Source: Epiperipatus broadwayi
Taxonomy: Eukaryota; Onychophora; Udeonychophora; Euonychophora; Peripatidae
NCBI GenBank assembly: GCA_028023455.1
Contig: JAQFVV010006309.1
Span: 2,477,072-2,541,071, forward strand
Length of the DNA: 64,000 bases
Reading direction: 5' to 3'
The notes beneath the pieces are model-generated. The model was not told the origin of the DNA, made no database searches, and saw only the letters and a list, made by a program, of their open reading frames with translations. Below, piece by piece: positions 1 to 10,774 of the stretch. The position numbers were made by a program, and so were the translations under genes. Position 1 is the stretch's first letter. Each line of letters opens with the position of its first letter.

Positions 1-239
1 AATCACTATATTATTGTTTTTTAAATTTTGAACCTATAAATGTTTAGACATTCGTAAAAACAAAAAAGATTGATCTGTTATTTTAAAAATTGACTTTAAT
101 CATATTGAGCATGCTTCAATTACAATGTGTTCCATAATCATAGCTATACAACATTACTATTATTTGTGGTATTTAAATATACTTGTTTATATTCAAATTT
201 ATTTTAATTTATTGCACAATTATGTAAATTTTATTTGAA

Positions 240-700
240 ATCTTCTTAGAGAGCCTATTTCTTCAAGATAGAGGTGTTGGTATATTTTTTTATGTATTGT
301 GAATTGATTGTTAGCTATGGTCCAATCTTCTTTAATTTTTCTCTTGTTATCCTCCCTCTCAGTACAAACAATTTTTGCTTTAGATAAATCGAATTTATGA
401 TCAGGGTATTGTTTATGTTCTATGCAAATGGAGTATCAACTTCAACTTTTAGCTCTATTGTAGAGATAGTTGTGCTGGGCCAATCTTGTAGATAGATTGG
501 CTTTTGATTTACCATAATAGGAATATAGACAACTGGCTTGAGTGCAAAAGATTTTATAAATTATTTGATGGGCTGATTCAGTGAACAATTTATTTTTCCA
601 ATTGTTCAGTAAATTATTAAATACACATTTTATTTAAAATAGGCCTAAAGCAACCAAATTAATGGCAATGGCATCTGTATGTGATTTCTGATCAAATAAA
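240..700 (-). pseudogene. Penelope-like element GIY-YIG endonuclease fragment (decayed)
   Basis: Reading the minus strand gives a GIY-YIG-like stretch over several frames: YKIFCTQASCLYSYYGKSK, then NLSTRLAQHNYLYNRAKS, then EHKQYPDHKFDLSKAKIVC and NKRKIKEDW. This is the order found in the C-terminal endonuclease of Penelope-like retroelements: the YxI..C strand, the GIY-like YYGKS motif, the R of the helix, EHK...DHKFDLSKAKI and the terminal basic helix. In an intact element this nuclease nicks target DNA to prime reverse transcription. Frames are broken by stops and no start is visible. The upstream linker can be followed weakly to about 780; no RT domain was recognised beyond it. Its sequence differs from the PLE at 1.7-4.8 kb, so it is a separate lineage. 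Family call is fairly sure; the lineage within PLEs is not. Confidence 0.62.
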
Positions 701-780
701 TCATGTACAGAGTAAAACTCATTCCTTACAGATGTTTATTTATTTTGATAATAAAGGTGTGTTAATACCCTTCTTCTTTT

Positions 781-1736
781 AATTGATACTGTATTATCTT
801 TTTCATAAGTACATTATTTTATTTTTATATTAATTAGTATAATTGTTAAAATAATTGGGTACATTAGATAATTAACTTACAAATATCATATTCACTCTTT
901 TTTTACTTTAAACAACAGTTGTTTAATAAATCCACAAATGATTCTAAATTATTAATAGTTTTAGATAAACTTCCAATAGCTTCCTTTAATAAAATAAAAG
1001 TGTAGTGTTTTTGAGCCGGTGTGAGATTTGAATATATGTATTTATAATTGAGCTATTTTTTCTCTTTTTCTCTTGTATAGTCTTATTTATAAGTACATTA
1101 TTCTGTTTTTATGTCATTTATTTTTATTGATTTATATTAGTATATATAATTTTTACATTAATTTTATCAGAGCAAATATATATACATTAAAAATCTTACA
1201 CAGCCAACAGGTTGCTATAATCTCTTAATCACAAATACCGAGAGTCATTCTATGTTTGATTTACCTATATACAACTGCTAATCATTTTTAAGCAGAAGTT
1301 TATATAAATTGAATGAATTATCTAATATTCAGTGGGTCCTTTTTAGACTTACAAAAGATGAAACAGTAATTGACAAAAGACAGACATTATTCTTTACTAT
1401 AATGACAAAAATATTAAAAGCACAGCTGAGTGGAACTCAGTATACAAACAAAATGAAGGTTCAACATTGTAGAGATTGATATAATATATTGACAGACTAG
1501 TACTACTATATATTCAATTTAAAGAAGAGTATCAAACAATTTTTTATGCTCCAACTAATTTTATTTCTTATGAAGTACTAGATGATATACAGTTATCAAA
1601 ATGCTTTTGATCACACTAGACAACATCTAAAAATTATTGTGGGAGATTTAGGATTTCTAGATTTGTAAAATTATGGAAATATAAAAGTGATGTGAATATA
1701 TTTGACTATAATAATAAAAGAGAAAAATTATGAAGG
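781..1736. other. AT-rich spacer, nothing recognised
   Basis: Between the minus-strand PLE fragment and the 5' end of the next PLE. It may contain decayed RT sequence of the first element, but no RT motif could be read in either strand. Confidence 0.4.
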
Positions 1737-1995
1737 TTTGTGATGATGGTGTTCTAGTTGTATTTTTATATTGGATTATTTCCATCACCTAATATGTGTG
1801 TTGAATGTCTTGAGAAAAATTCAATTTTATTTAAATATTCCAAATACATTCAACTGTTAGTAATATCACAGCAAATAGTTGAATGTACTTGGAATATTTA
1901 AATAAAATTGAATTTTTCTAAAGACATTCAACACACATATTAGATGATGGAAATAGTCCAATATAAAAATACAACTAGAGCATCATCATCACAAA
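1737..1995 (+). repeat. head-to-head 5' pseudo-LTR (long inverted repeat) of PLE-1
   Basis: Arms at 1737-1854 and 1878-1995 are near-perfect reverse complements (about 118 bp each) separated by a 23-bp loop. The right arm (starting GTTGAATGTACTTGG) is repeated in direct orientation at 4671-4755 downstream of the endonuclease. The loop plus left arm is the reverse complement of the 3' tandem repeat (GCTGTGATATTACTAACAG) followed by the pLTR. A pLTR in direct orientation at both ends with an inverted partial copy at the 5' junction is the characteristic Penelope-like arrangement. This sets the 5' boundary of the element near 1737. Confidence 0.75.
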
Positions 1996-2555
1996 CATTC
2001 AGGAAAATACTAAGAATTTGGTATGGACACAATACTATATCAAACTTTAGACATTATAAAAAACTATGTCTAAAGCTGGCCAAAGTAGAAAATCATTTAA
2101 ATTTCTTATGTAAATGTAAATCTGAAGGGATAATTCCTAAATGTTTGAAACTTAAACCTCCAATTCACTTTCAGAAAACTGAGAAAATTACTCAGAGAAG
2201 AAGTGAAGCTCTGCTAAGAAAAAGAATAAATGCTCAAAGTTTTCTTAAGTATCAAACAATGCATTCAATTAATAATGTAAAATGTCTTCTAAAAAATAAA
2301 CTTACTGAGGATGACTACATGAAAGTTTCTCAAGTAGTAACAAAATCATATTCTATATTACATGGAAAAATAAAAGAATGTCAAAAAAAGAAACTTGCTA
2401 ATCTACATGGGCATATCAAAAATCATAATGTACCAAGCAATGTAACAGATTCATCTGTTAAAAATCTAAGTTCTAAACATCTAACAGATACTGAAATTTC
2501 TGTTCTTAAAAGAGGATTAAAGTTTTCCATACACTGTCTAATATTTCTTTATTAG
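1944..2555 (+). pseudogene. PLE-1 polyprotein, N-terminal region
   Basis: Open frame of about 203 residues forming the N-terminal part of a Penelope-like polyprotein. It is rich in K, H and N, with a late segment KNLSSKHLTDTEISVLKRGLKF, the conserved block (LSS...LT..E...L.KGLKF) that precedes the RT domain in PLEs of the Neptune/Poseidon type. The first codons overlap the 5' pLTR, so the annotated ATG at 1944 may not be the ancestral start. The frame ends shortly after GLKF, and the RT continues six bases later in another frame: a frameshift disables the element. No function of its own can be claimed; family context suggests nucleic-acid binding. Confidence 0.7.
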
Positions 2556-2560
2556 GTATA

Positions 2561-3226
2561 ATGGCAGTCACCAAGGAAGTCACTCAAAAATTGCCTTTAG
2601 AAGAAGCAGCAAAATTATGCTGGAGAATAAAAAGAACACTTAGCAAGCAACAAAAATTGAAGTCAAACATATTCTATGGAGAGGGGAAAGCAATTAAATC
2701 TCTCAAAATAGATAAGTTTATAATTATTCTTCCTGCTGACAAAGGCAATGCAACAATTGTAATGGATACAACTGATTATGACAACAATATACAAGAACTC
2801 CTCACAGCAGGCCAATATAGAAAAGTGGCAAAGAGTCCGAAACTAAGTACGGAAGCAAAGTTACAAGCATTACTCAGAAAGCATCACAAGTATTTCACTG
2901 ATTCAGAAAAAAGTAAAATAACATCATATTTCAGCAAAAATCCTCATCTTTATGGTCTACCTAAAATCCATAAGGATCATGTTCCATTAAGACCTATCGT
3001 TAGCTCTAGAAATTCACCTTGCCAGAATTTGGCAAGATTTCTTCTAAAAGTTCTAAGTCCTTTAGCATACAAAACCCAGTCCTTTGTCAGGGATTCTAGA
3101 CACTTTGTACAATTAATCAATAACATGAAAATTGAAAGAACTAACTTACTGGTAAGTTTTGATGTGGAAAGTTTATTCATGATTGTACCATATGAAGAAG
3201 CATTGTCTATTGAAAAAAATGATTAA
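2561..3226 (+). pseudogene. PLE-1 reverse transcriptase, fingers/palm N-terminal half
   Basis: About 221 residues of PLE reverse transcriptase. Visible motifs in order: IIILPADKGNATIVMD (residues about 53-69), PHLYGLPKIHKDHVPLRPIVSS (about 129-150), then NLLVSFDVESLF (about 194-206), which is RT motif A with its catalytic Asp in FDVESLF. An intact enzyme would copy the element's RNA at the nicked target. The frame ends at 3226, and the palm resumes at 3306 in a different frame after an 80-bp decayed gap whose translation still shows remnants (YFQYE). The upstream frameshift at about 2555 and this one show the gene is dead. Domain call is confident. Confidence 0.88.
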
Positions 3227-3305
3227 ATGGTGATAATAGTTTGCAAACTAGAACAGCTCTTCCTATTGATAGTAACATTCTGTATAAAAACTACCTACTT
3301 TCAAT

Positions 3306-3638
3306 ATGAACACAGAATTCTTCCAACAAACTCAAGGAATGGCTATGGTCTCACCATTGTCTCCCCTGATTAGCTATATTTACATGGAAGAACTTGAAAC
3401 CACAGCCATAAAAACTACTCCATATCCACCTAAAGTTTGGCTTTGCTATGTGGATGATACATTTTTTGTATGGCCACATGAATTGAAGCATTGCTACAAA
3501 CTTTCTGGACACACATCAACAACATATCCCCTTCAATTAAATTTACAATATAATCAGAACAAAAGCAAAAAAATGGCATTCTTAGATGTTCTTGTGACAA
3601 GACTCTCTCATGGCAAAATCAAAACTACCATTTACTGA
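3306..3638 (+). pseudogene. PLE-1 reverse transcriptase, catalytic palm with YVDD
   Basis: About 110 residues continuing the RT. QTQGMAMVSPLSPLISYIYMEELE is RT motif B in which the usual GTAMGSP reads GMAMVSP. YVDDTFFVW (YVDD at 3447-3458) is the catalytic motif C. MAFLDVLVTRL follows as motif D/E. The frame stops after KTTIY at a TGA directly followed by KPTHTGKY, which is conserved in PLEs after an Arg. The stop is therefore most simply a CGA-to-TGA CpG transition. Homology continues beyond it (YIAYTSNHTRNTKHR). Catalytic Asp pair retained, but the reading frame is broken at both ends. Confidence 0.9.
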
Positions 3639-4038
3639 AAACCTACACATACAGGAAAATACATAGCCTATACATCCAATCACACCAGAAACACAAAACA
3701 TAGAGTTACACTATCACTGTGGAACAGAGCAAAAGAAGCCTGTTCAGAAACCAGTGATTTGTAAAAAGAAAAGATCTATATAGAATAAACTTTTATGAAA
3801 AATGGTTATCCATCAGCTGTTATTAAGAAAATGCTAAATAGAAAAAAAAAGAACCATCAACAGAAAAGACAATTATTGGTATTGTAGTGTACCCATACAT
3901 TCCAAAAATAGACAAATTAAGGAAAATCTGCAATCAATACAACATCAGAACAGCTTTCCAGAGCCATACAACACTATGAGGACCTTAAACATCTACAAAG
4001 CCTAAACTTGAAATGCTGAAAAAAACTACATCTATGAA
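3639..4038 (+). pseudogene. PLE-1 linker between RT and endonuclease (decayed)
   Basis: No long open frame, but short translated blocks in shifting frames match PLE order: KPTHTGKYIAYTSNHTRNTK directly after the palm, WNRAKEACSETSDL (thumb helix), PYIPKIDKLRKICNQYNI and RTAFQSHTTL (the segment preceding the endonuclease). At least three frame changes. It links the RT and GIY-YIG parts into one element. Confidence 0.7.
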
Positions 4039-4260
4039 ATGCCATGTGAATGTGGAAGAATATATATTGGTGAGACTAGCCATCCCATTGAAAAGCACTT
4101 GCAAGAACATAAACCGATGATTAGAAGAGAAAAAACATACATGTCTAAGGTAGCAGCCCATGTATGTACCAATGAACATATGTTCAATTGGGAAAATACA
4201 CAAATATTGGATAGAGAAGAAAAGTACAAAGAAGAAAATTTAAACGAGCTGTTCATATGA
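4039..4260 (+). pseudogene. PLE-1 GIY-YIG endonuclease domain
   Basis: 73 residues: PCECGRIYIGETSHPIEKHLQEHK carries the C-x-C of PLE nucleases and the GIY-YIG core (RIYIGET), then HVCTNEHMFNWENTQILDRE carries the H...H..W.N..I.D.E block. In intact elements this single-strand endonuclease makes the nick used for target-primed reverse transcription. The conserved helix Arg appears replaced (EKHLQEH where R.L.EH is usual). The homologous protein continues in the next frame at 4257, so a frameshift separates it from its C-terminus. Confidence 0.88.
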
Positions 4261-4442
4261 TAATGGCAAAAAATCCCATAAGTGAACCTAGTATGGCTAT
4301 ACATAATGTATGGAAACCACTAATCAATTTGCTCTTAGGAAAAAATGGAGAAATCAGGAGGAACCTCATAGATAATTATCTGAAATTTCTACTGACTGTT
4401 GCATTTGGCAGAATGTTTCAGCTGGTTAGAGCATTACCTTAA
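4257..4442 (+). pseudogene. PLE-1 polyprotein C-terminal tail
   Basis: 61-residue frame overlapping the endonuclease frame by 4 bp. AKNPISEPSMAIHNVWKPL matches the tail that follows the GIY-YIG domain in PLEs (NPIS.PS...VW.PLI). A closely similar tail (IIHNIWKSF...EIKRILIDKYINF) occurs in the minus-strand PLE relic at 42.2 kb, confirming that the two belong to one family. No separate function is known. Confidence 0.72.
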
Positions 4443-4517
4443 AATCCAATAATCAAGAATCTAAGGACTCAGGTTCAAATCCCATGCTAGTACTGTCACT
4501 GGTCAGGCCAACAACAC

Positions 4518-4551
4518 CTGAAAAAGAGGGGAGAATAATACCTCTCAAAAC
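4518..4551 (+). ncRNA. candidate relic hammerhead-ribozyme core in PLE-1 3' region
   Basis: CTGAAAA, then AGAGG...CCTCT (a possible 5-bp stem II around a short loop), then CAAAAC. The layout resembles a hammerhead core (CUGANGA, stem II, GAAA) with G8 and G12 changed to A. Two other copies of this 3' region (14702-14732 minus, 14885-14918 plus) keep CTGAAGA and CTAAAGA respectively. Hammerhead motifs in PLE pLTRs are established in the literature. This assignment is inferred, stems I and III were not convincingly paired, and the copy would be inactive. Confidence 0.35.
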
Positions 4552-4554
4552 ATT

Positions 4555-4674
4555 GTGCATATACTAACCTATTTATATTACTAACAGTTAGTGCATATAC
4601 TAATCTGTTTGCTGTGATATTACTAACAGTTGGTGCATATACTAACCTGTTTGCTGTGATATTATTAACAGTTG
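4555..4674 (+). repeat. three tandem 36-42-bp repeats before PLE-1 3' pLTR
   Basis: Unit GTGCATATACTAACCTGTTT...GATATTACTAACAGTT begins at 4555, 4591 and 4633. The last two units are 42 bp apart and near-identical; the first is shorter. One inverted partial copy forms the loop of the 5' inverted repeat at 1855-1877. Confidence 0.8.
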
Positions 4675-4755
4675 AATGTATTTGGAATATTTAAATAAAA
4701 TTAATTTTTCTAAAGACATTCAACACACATATTAGATTATAGAAATAATCATACA
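4671..4755 (+). repeat. 3' pseudo-LTR of PLE-1
   Basis: About 85 bp matching 1878-1965 in direct orientation (GTTGAATGTATTTGG ... CATTCAACACACATATTAGA) with a few substitutions. It marks the 3' boundary of the element. No clear target-site duplication was found. Confidence 0.72.
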
Positions 4756-6146
4756 AAGAGAAAAATTCATTTGCAATTTGCAGAAAAATATATGCTACAT
4801 GTTACAAATTCTTTCTTTGAAAATAACATAAGTGGAAATATTTATGTAAGCATCCAAATGAAAATCTAATAGACTTGCATTATCATTTGAATAACAGAAA
4901 ATATGTATTATAAGCATTTCTTGATAAATTTAACACAGGAAGTGAATAAATCAGATGTGAGATATGTGTTAATGTAAAAAATATTGAGATGAAACTATTA
5001 AAAATGACAATATTACTGGATGATATTCTTAATCTTCAGAAATCACCAAGTTTTATTACAACTTGAAGATCATTCAGATTTCACTGATATCAGTCAGAAG
5101 TAAACTGATATTCTACAAAAACCGGCACTAAGGATGATTTGTAGAAAATACCATCAATTTATCAGTAAATTTTCAATTAAGAAAAGACAATTTATGAAGA
5201 AAAGAATAATTATAAAAGAAAATTAAAAATTATCAATTAAGAATTGAAAATGTGGAATTATGTAAATTAATAATTATATTTAAAAATATCCATGTAATAT
5301 TACTATTATTTTTTTTTTTTGTAATTTTATTTCGCAAAATGTTTTTAGCATCCATGATCAAAAAGGTGTTTATTATTTTCCTCATATGAAATACTTACTT
5401 CTTTTTAGATACAGCTGATTATACATTCAATGTGGTTCACCACAATCACAATTCTGAATTAAGAAGATAATCTAAAAAAGAGAGTAAAAGTCTCACAAAA
5501 TAAATATTCTATTAGAAAGAAAGTTGTTCCAACAATAAAAATAAGAGATGGAACTTGTACTAAAATGAGCTAATATTAAGAAATCTATGGAAGAGTTCCA
5601 CAAAAAAATATATCATAATAAAGAACCAAAAACAAAACATCTTCAACAGTTACAACATGTTTTAATTGTCAAACATTTTAAATGAAGAAATGAGATTTAC
5701 ATTTAAATTTAAAAAAGTTGGAGAAGTTCTGGAAATGATGGAATTATTATTATCTCAAAAAGCGCGTAAATAATTTGAAGTATTATTCTTAAAACTATGC
5801 ATGGTAAGGAAAGATTGGCTTGAAGGACAAGTGAATTCATTTCTTCTTTAAAATCTTTGCTTATGGGTGAGTACTTGTCAATTTATATTAAAACAGCATA
5901 TGTGTGAGACGATTTACTTCTTAATATATTAAAATATCTTAATGTAAAATATATCAGATGATTTTAAGAAAGCAATAGAAATATTTGTTCAAATCTTTTT
6001 TTTTAATGTAATCTTTACTTTTTCTAAATTGGAAAAACTTAACAAAAGTTAAACAATTTATATTATGAATTTTAAGTGTTTTTCTATATAATTATATACA
6101 TACAGTTATATATTCATTGAATTTACATTTCACAATTTTTGTAATA
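4756..6146. other. AT-rich spacer, nothing recognised
   Basis: Only short AT-rich text and homopolymer runs. No coding or repeat assignment could be supported. Confidence 0.4.
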
Positions 6147-6158
6147 TCTATGGATATA

Positions 6159-6273
6159 CATATATATTTTTCATATGTCATAGCATTGGCTGGGACGCAA
6201 ACCCACAACCGTCTGCAACCAACTACTTGCTTGCAAGGCGGCTGTGATGACCTCTCGGCTAACAACGCTTGAC
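6159..6273 (-). mobile_element. tRNA-derived mini-SINE, copy 1
   Basis: The minus strand begins with a tRNA-like head: GCGTTGTTAGCCGAGAGGTC, an anticodon-like loop CTTGCAA, a B-box-like GGGTTTGCGTCCC and a matching acceptor end CCAATGC. It ends in the short tail TGACATATGAAAAATAT. It is flanked by a perfect 12-bp target-site duplication TCTATGGATATA (6147-6158 and 6274-6285). Two related copies lie near 18.1 and 57.0 kb. The element is little more than a tRNA plus an A-rich tail. Retroposition by a LINE is inferred from the duplications. Confidence 0.8.
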
Positions 6274-6285
6274 TCTATGGATATA

Positions 6286-7689
6286 TTTGAAAGTGTTTAA
6301 ATGTTTATTTACATTTATATTGCAAGTTTTATAAAGGTCATATATTTTTTCCTTTAACCTACATAATTTTTTATTTCTTTCATTTTAACCTTCATATTCT
6401 TTGACTTTTTGATTTCTGTCTTATCTATGTGGAAAAAAAATAATGATAATTTTTTTCTTGCTTATTCTTGTTATTGTACTTGGAATTTTTTGCAGTCTTC
6501 ATCAAATCCACTTTTTGATTGCATTAATCTTTCTGACTTTTATCTTGTATGGATTAGGTAATATAGTTTATCTCATTGATTTTAGAAAAGTCATGATTGT
6601 TTATGGAAAATCTATTGCTTTCTACTTAATGGATTATATATTTATCTTGTTTATTGTCAGAAATTTTTTATTCTGAAATTAAGCATACCTGATTGCTTGC
6701 ATATCAGAGATTCACATTTTTGTAAGTAAACTAACTATTGTCAAATGAAATTCAGTATGTACCCTATTCCTCTAATTTAATGCAAACAATATTGAAATCA
6801 GTTAATTGGCTAGAGTCATCAGTGTTTATTTATTTGTTGTTATTTAATTGATAGGTTACATATTAAAAATTCAATTATTACAGAATTCTATAGTTGGATG
6901 AATTCATTATTGAAGATGTAGACCATTATTGAGGATAAGCTTTAAAAATATGTCTCAATATTTTTTACTTCTGGATAAGGTTAATCTGAGAAAACATCAT
7001 TCTTGAAGAAAGCTGATAAATGTATGGGCTATTTGTTTTTGTTGTTTTTTTTTTTTTTGCTTCTTCATCATCCTATGATCTGATTTTGTCATTATTTAGT
7101 CTTTTTCCTAATAGATCTTGAGTAGTTTATTTTGAGAACTGCTATTATAGCTGTTTCATTATACTAGATCTGGTGTGATTTTAACTGTTGTAGATAATTT
7201 CTTATTCATAAGCATATCTAACTGATGTTTGTATCTTTGATGCTATTGACCATTTATTGTTTGTTTATAACTATACTGGTGATCCTATTGAATGTAAGAC
7301 ATTGTAATTGAAAACTTATCTCTGTTTTATCATTTTCATTCTTTTTATTTCACCATATTAATCATATCTGAATATTAAAAGATTGATTCTTAGGATTTTG
7401 TTAATTCCATTTCAGTTGTTATTTTACCTTAGCTTCAAGATATGGTATGCTATGTCAAGATCACTTTAGTTATCTGGATGTTTCAATTATCTAGTGAAGC
7501 TTCATAATTCTATAACAATTTTTACTTCCTTTTCATTTACTATACAATTCTATGATAATTTATTCACTTCCAAAGAGACTTTAAATAATAAATAGCTTAG
7601 CAATACTTCCAATGTAGAAGGTCATATTTTTAGTTTCACATGATCACCATTTCATAGACTTACACATGCTGTTAATAAGAGTACCAAAT
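6286..7689. other. T-rich spacer, no convincing gene
   Basis: Contains a 77-codon hydrophobic open frame (6443-6676) that reflects T-richness (mostly F, I, L) and has no recognised domain. Nothing else supported. Confidence 0.4.
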
Positions 7690-8302
7690 TCTCCATAGAC
7701 TAGTGTCACCAAGTGCAAGCCTTCATTATCAATGGATACAAGAAAGTTTGTGCATAAAATCTCTATCCAATGCAGACATTCAATATTCCCAGACTAGTTT
7801 CTAGCTTGTAGCTTTCATCGGTGAGGATCTTAAGATCTAATTAAACCCTCCAGCAGCCACTTTTTATCTATTTGGCTAATGATAAAGTTAGGAGCCCAAT
7901 GTGAAAACACTATATTATTTTCAACCCATAGGATAATAGTGACTGAAGTTATTGAAAAACCAAAGAACCAAAATGTATAAATGCTGAACTGAATTCAGAT
8001 CTATATGACTATACAAGTGAATGAACTTGTGTTGAAAACATGGTGTTTTCATCTTGAACTAATAGCTTTATAGTTAGCCAAATAGGTAAAGGTGGATGCT
8101 GGAGGAGTGCATTAGATCCTAAGATCTAGGTGGAGTGCTCTCACATCCAGTGTCTCTCATTGATGGAATCCACAAGCTATAAAATAGTCTGATGCTATTG
8201 AATGAGTAGGCACTAAATAGGGATTGTATGCACAAACCTTCCAGCATCCATTGATTATGAAGGGTTGCATCTGGTACCACTACTGTATGGAGAGTTTGAT
8301 AA
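7690..8302. mobile_element. family-B foldback element
   Basis: An imperfect long inverted repeat. The left arm opens with TCTCCATAGACTAGTGTCACC and holds TTTGTGCATAAAATC, CCCAGACTAGTTTCTAGC and CGGTGAGGATC. The right arm repeats these as reverse complements and closes with CCACTACTGTATGGAGAGTTT. A central motif GAACTGAATTCAGATC sits near 7990. The same arms recur at 18.9, 23.6, 44.0 and 44.5 kb. No open frame, so it is non-autonomous; the mobilising enzyme is unknown. Confidence 0.68.
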
Positions 8303-8469
8303 TTGTATTTTTAGTGTTTAACTCTTGTCAGGCTGAGTTTATGCATTATGAATATGATTTTCTACATTGAAAGCATTGATCAGTGATGTATTACTTAAAG
8401 TCTAATTAAATTAATCTTTTTTTTGGAAGCAAATAAACATCATAGAATTACTGAAGCTTTCTTCAGAGC

Positions 8470-9139
8470 CTATTTTATTTTTTTTGAGGCAATTTCATAC
8501 TGCCTATTGCTAAAGGATGAAGTAGTAGGTTCAACATAGCACAAATTGCTTGCCATGAAGATTGTGCCATTATTAGCTATTATAATTTTAGAAATACTAT
8601 GAGTTACATATAATCTTTCAGATGCTTCTGTACTCTTTAACATAATTTTTCAAACATCATTAATAATTCAGGAAAAGCAACAACAGCTATCCATAATCCA
8701 TTGTCTCTCTATGGACCAACATAAATATAAATGAATTCTTGTAAACAACTATCAGGTTGATGATTGTTTTATCCTTTGATGGCATGTTTGGTTCAGCACA
8801 CAAAGCCAAAATTTGTTTTTCTCCTAGATTTGATACTAATGTTTAAAATATCGCATTAGCCAAAAAAATCTATCAAATTCGAATTCTCTCTGGGATACTG
8901 TTTCACAAAACTTTTAACATTTCATTGTGCTCCCAAGACATATTTATTCTTCCTCTAGATGATGCATCTGTTAAACTCCAGACTAAGCAGTTAGCAAGCT
9001 GGATGCATAACTTTTGTTTTTTTATTTGCATAAGCTGAACAGATAGATACAATCGAAATCCTTGATTGCCAGTGGTCTTGCAGTCAAAAAGATTTTTTAT
9101 GCTTGATTCTATGTCATTAATTGATATGTGTATCAACAA
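8470..9139 (-). pseudogene. Ty3/gypsy-like integrase fragment (decayed)
   Basis: On the minus strand the piece at 8538-8643 reads STEASERLYVTHSI, SKIIIANNGTIFMASN. This matches the retroviral-type integrase core pattern (S....T......F...GIP..I..DNGT.F.S..F), with the second catalytic Asp replaced by Asn (ANNGT). Upstream, around 8700, another frame reads VGP..RQWIMDSCCCFPELL, consistent with the start of the core (GP..G.W.L...DAFS..PEV). The 78-codon open frame at 8903-9139 lies where the C-terminal RNase H/linker would be, but I cannot confirm it. Several stops and frame changes; no LTRs recognised. Confidence 0.5.
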
Positions 9140-10770
9140 TCTTCATTACTGATAAGTTAATAAATAAATATAGCTGGGTAATCTATTTTTTATATTTGGG
9201 GGCTGATTCTCATTGCCAACTATACATCACTAGGAAAATTATTTAGAAAAACTTAAAACTTTCTTGAGATAATTGCTAGGCTTTTGTGAGACATGATAAT
9301 AGGCAAATGCAATATTTTTAAGTATTTACAACCTTATGAATTTCATCATTTTGACCATTTATTTTTATCTTATTATTGAGCTGTAATAAATGTTACTTTT
9401 ATTAAGAAATGACGCAATGATACCGTTGATGTGGAATCCATTTTTATTGTTGTTTGAATGTAAACTAATAGTGGTTTAGATATTGAGCACTGAATTTACA
9501 CAATTAATTTTTATAAGAGCTATCACTATCTATTGTGAATTTAAGAATAGAATAGTTCTTTTCTGGCATTCTTGCTGTTATTTTTGTTAAGTGAATAATT
9601 TTTATATGCGCTTCTTGATTGCAATAACTAACAAAACCAAATATCTAAGTAAAGAATAAGTATGTGTGCTGCTGTTAGTCCTTATAGCAAGATTTTTTAG
9701 AAACTTGGCAATACTATGGACAAATTTGTCTTGAGATATAATTTGTTTATTTTTTCCTAGATTGTTTTTTATCTAATGCATATTTCTGTCTGACTAACCT
9801 GATAGTTGGGCAGCTTTCTTTAGTAAATCAGACTGAATATTTGGTAATAGTAAAGATTCCTTGGAGACTGTAAAATAAAGGTTTGTAATGGAGTATTCTG
9901 TGTGAAAATGATTTCTCAGTGTATCTTCTAGAAAATCCTCACAATCAATGGTTTCTGACTTCTGTATCAAAATCTCTAATATTTATTTTACCACATAAAC
10001 ATTTTAAAATTGTACTTTTGTAGGATGCTTATAAATTCAAGATATAAATAATCCATAATCAGAAAAAGGCTTAATCAAAATTAATCTTAGATGAATGTTT
10101 AGGAATTGATTACAAACACAAAATATTTATGTATAACATACTCTTACAAATGTTAATAATTTTGGAAGAAAACTTGACCAACAGTATTGACCAATTTTCT
10201 AGATTTTGAGGATTGATACTTGCAGTGTAAAATCTTATCAATTTTTTTCACCATGAGAAAATAATGTTATTAATTTTTTTGCCAAAATAAAATAATCTTT
10301 AATTTGCAGCTTTATTTTTTTTTAATTGCTGTGTCAATATTATTGGCCACTGCCAAGTCCTCAGTTTCAATTATTATAATAAATGGGAAAACCTTATTGA
10401 AACTACATCAATCTTTAGTATATAAACAATGTTTTCTGTGAACTGTACCAAATTCTATTTGCATATTGTGTAACATATAAGAAATCCGGCTAATGCAGTT
10501 AGTTAATTAAAATAAACTGACACTATTTACAATCATTATTTTGTTACCTAGTAATAAAATACTAAATGAAAGAATGCTGTGACATATTTATGTAGTATAA
10601 TTTTCACTACATTACTCTCACACAAGGAATGGACTGGTTTCTATTCACTGTTAACATCTTCTGGAGCCTTATTAAGTAAACTGTGGTAGTTTATTATATA
10701 TATATCAGAGATGAAGCACTCATGTATTGAATGGAATGAATGCTCCCATAGAAAAATTCACTAAAACTTT
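9140..10770. other. AT-rich spacer, nothing recognised
   Basis: It could include upstream pol sequence of the gypsy-like relic on the minus strand, but no RT motif could be read. Confidence 0.35.
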
Positions 10771-10774
10771 CAAA

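Noticed and set aside
6443-6676. 77-codon hydrophobic frame resembling a small membrane protein
   Set aside because: Hydrophobicity follows from T-rich DNA; there is no start context, domain or conservation evidence.
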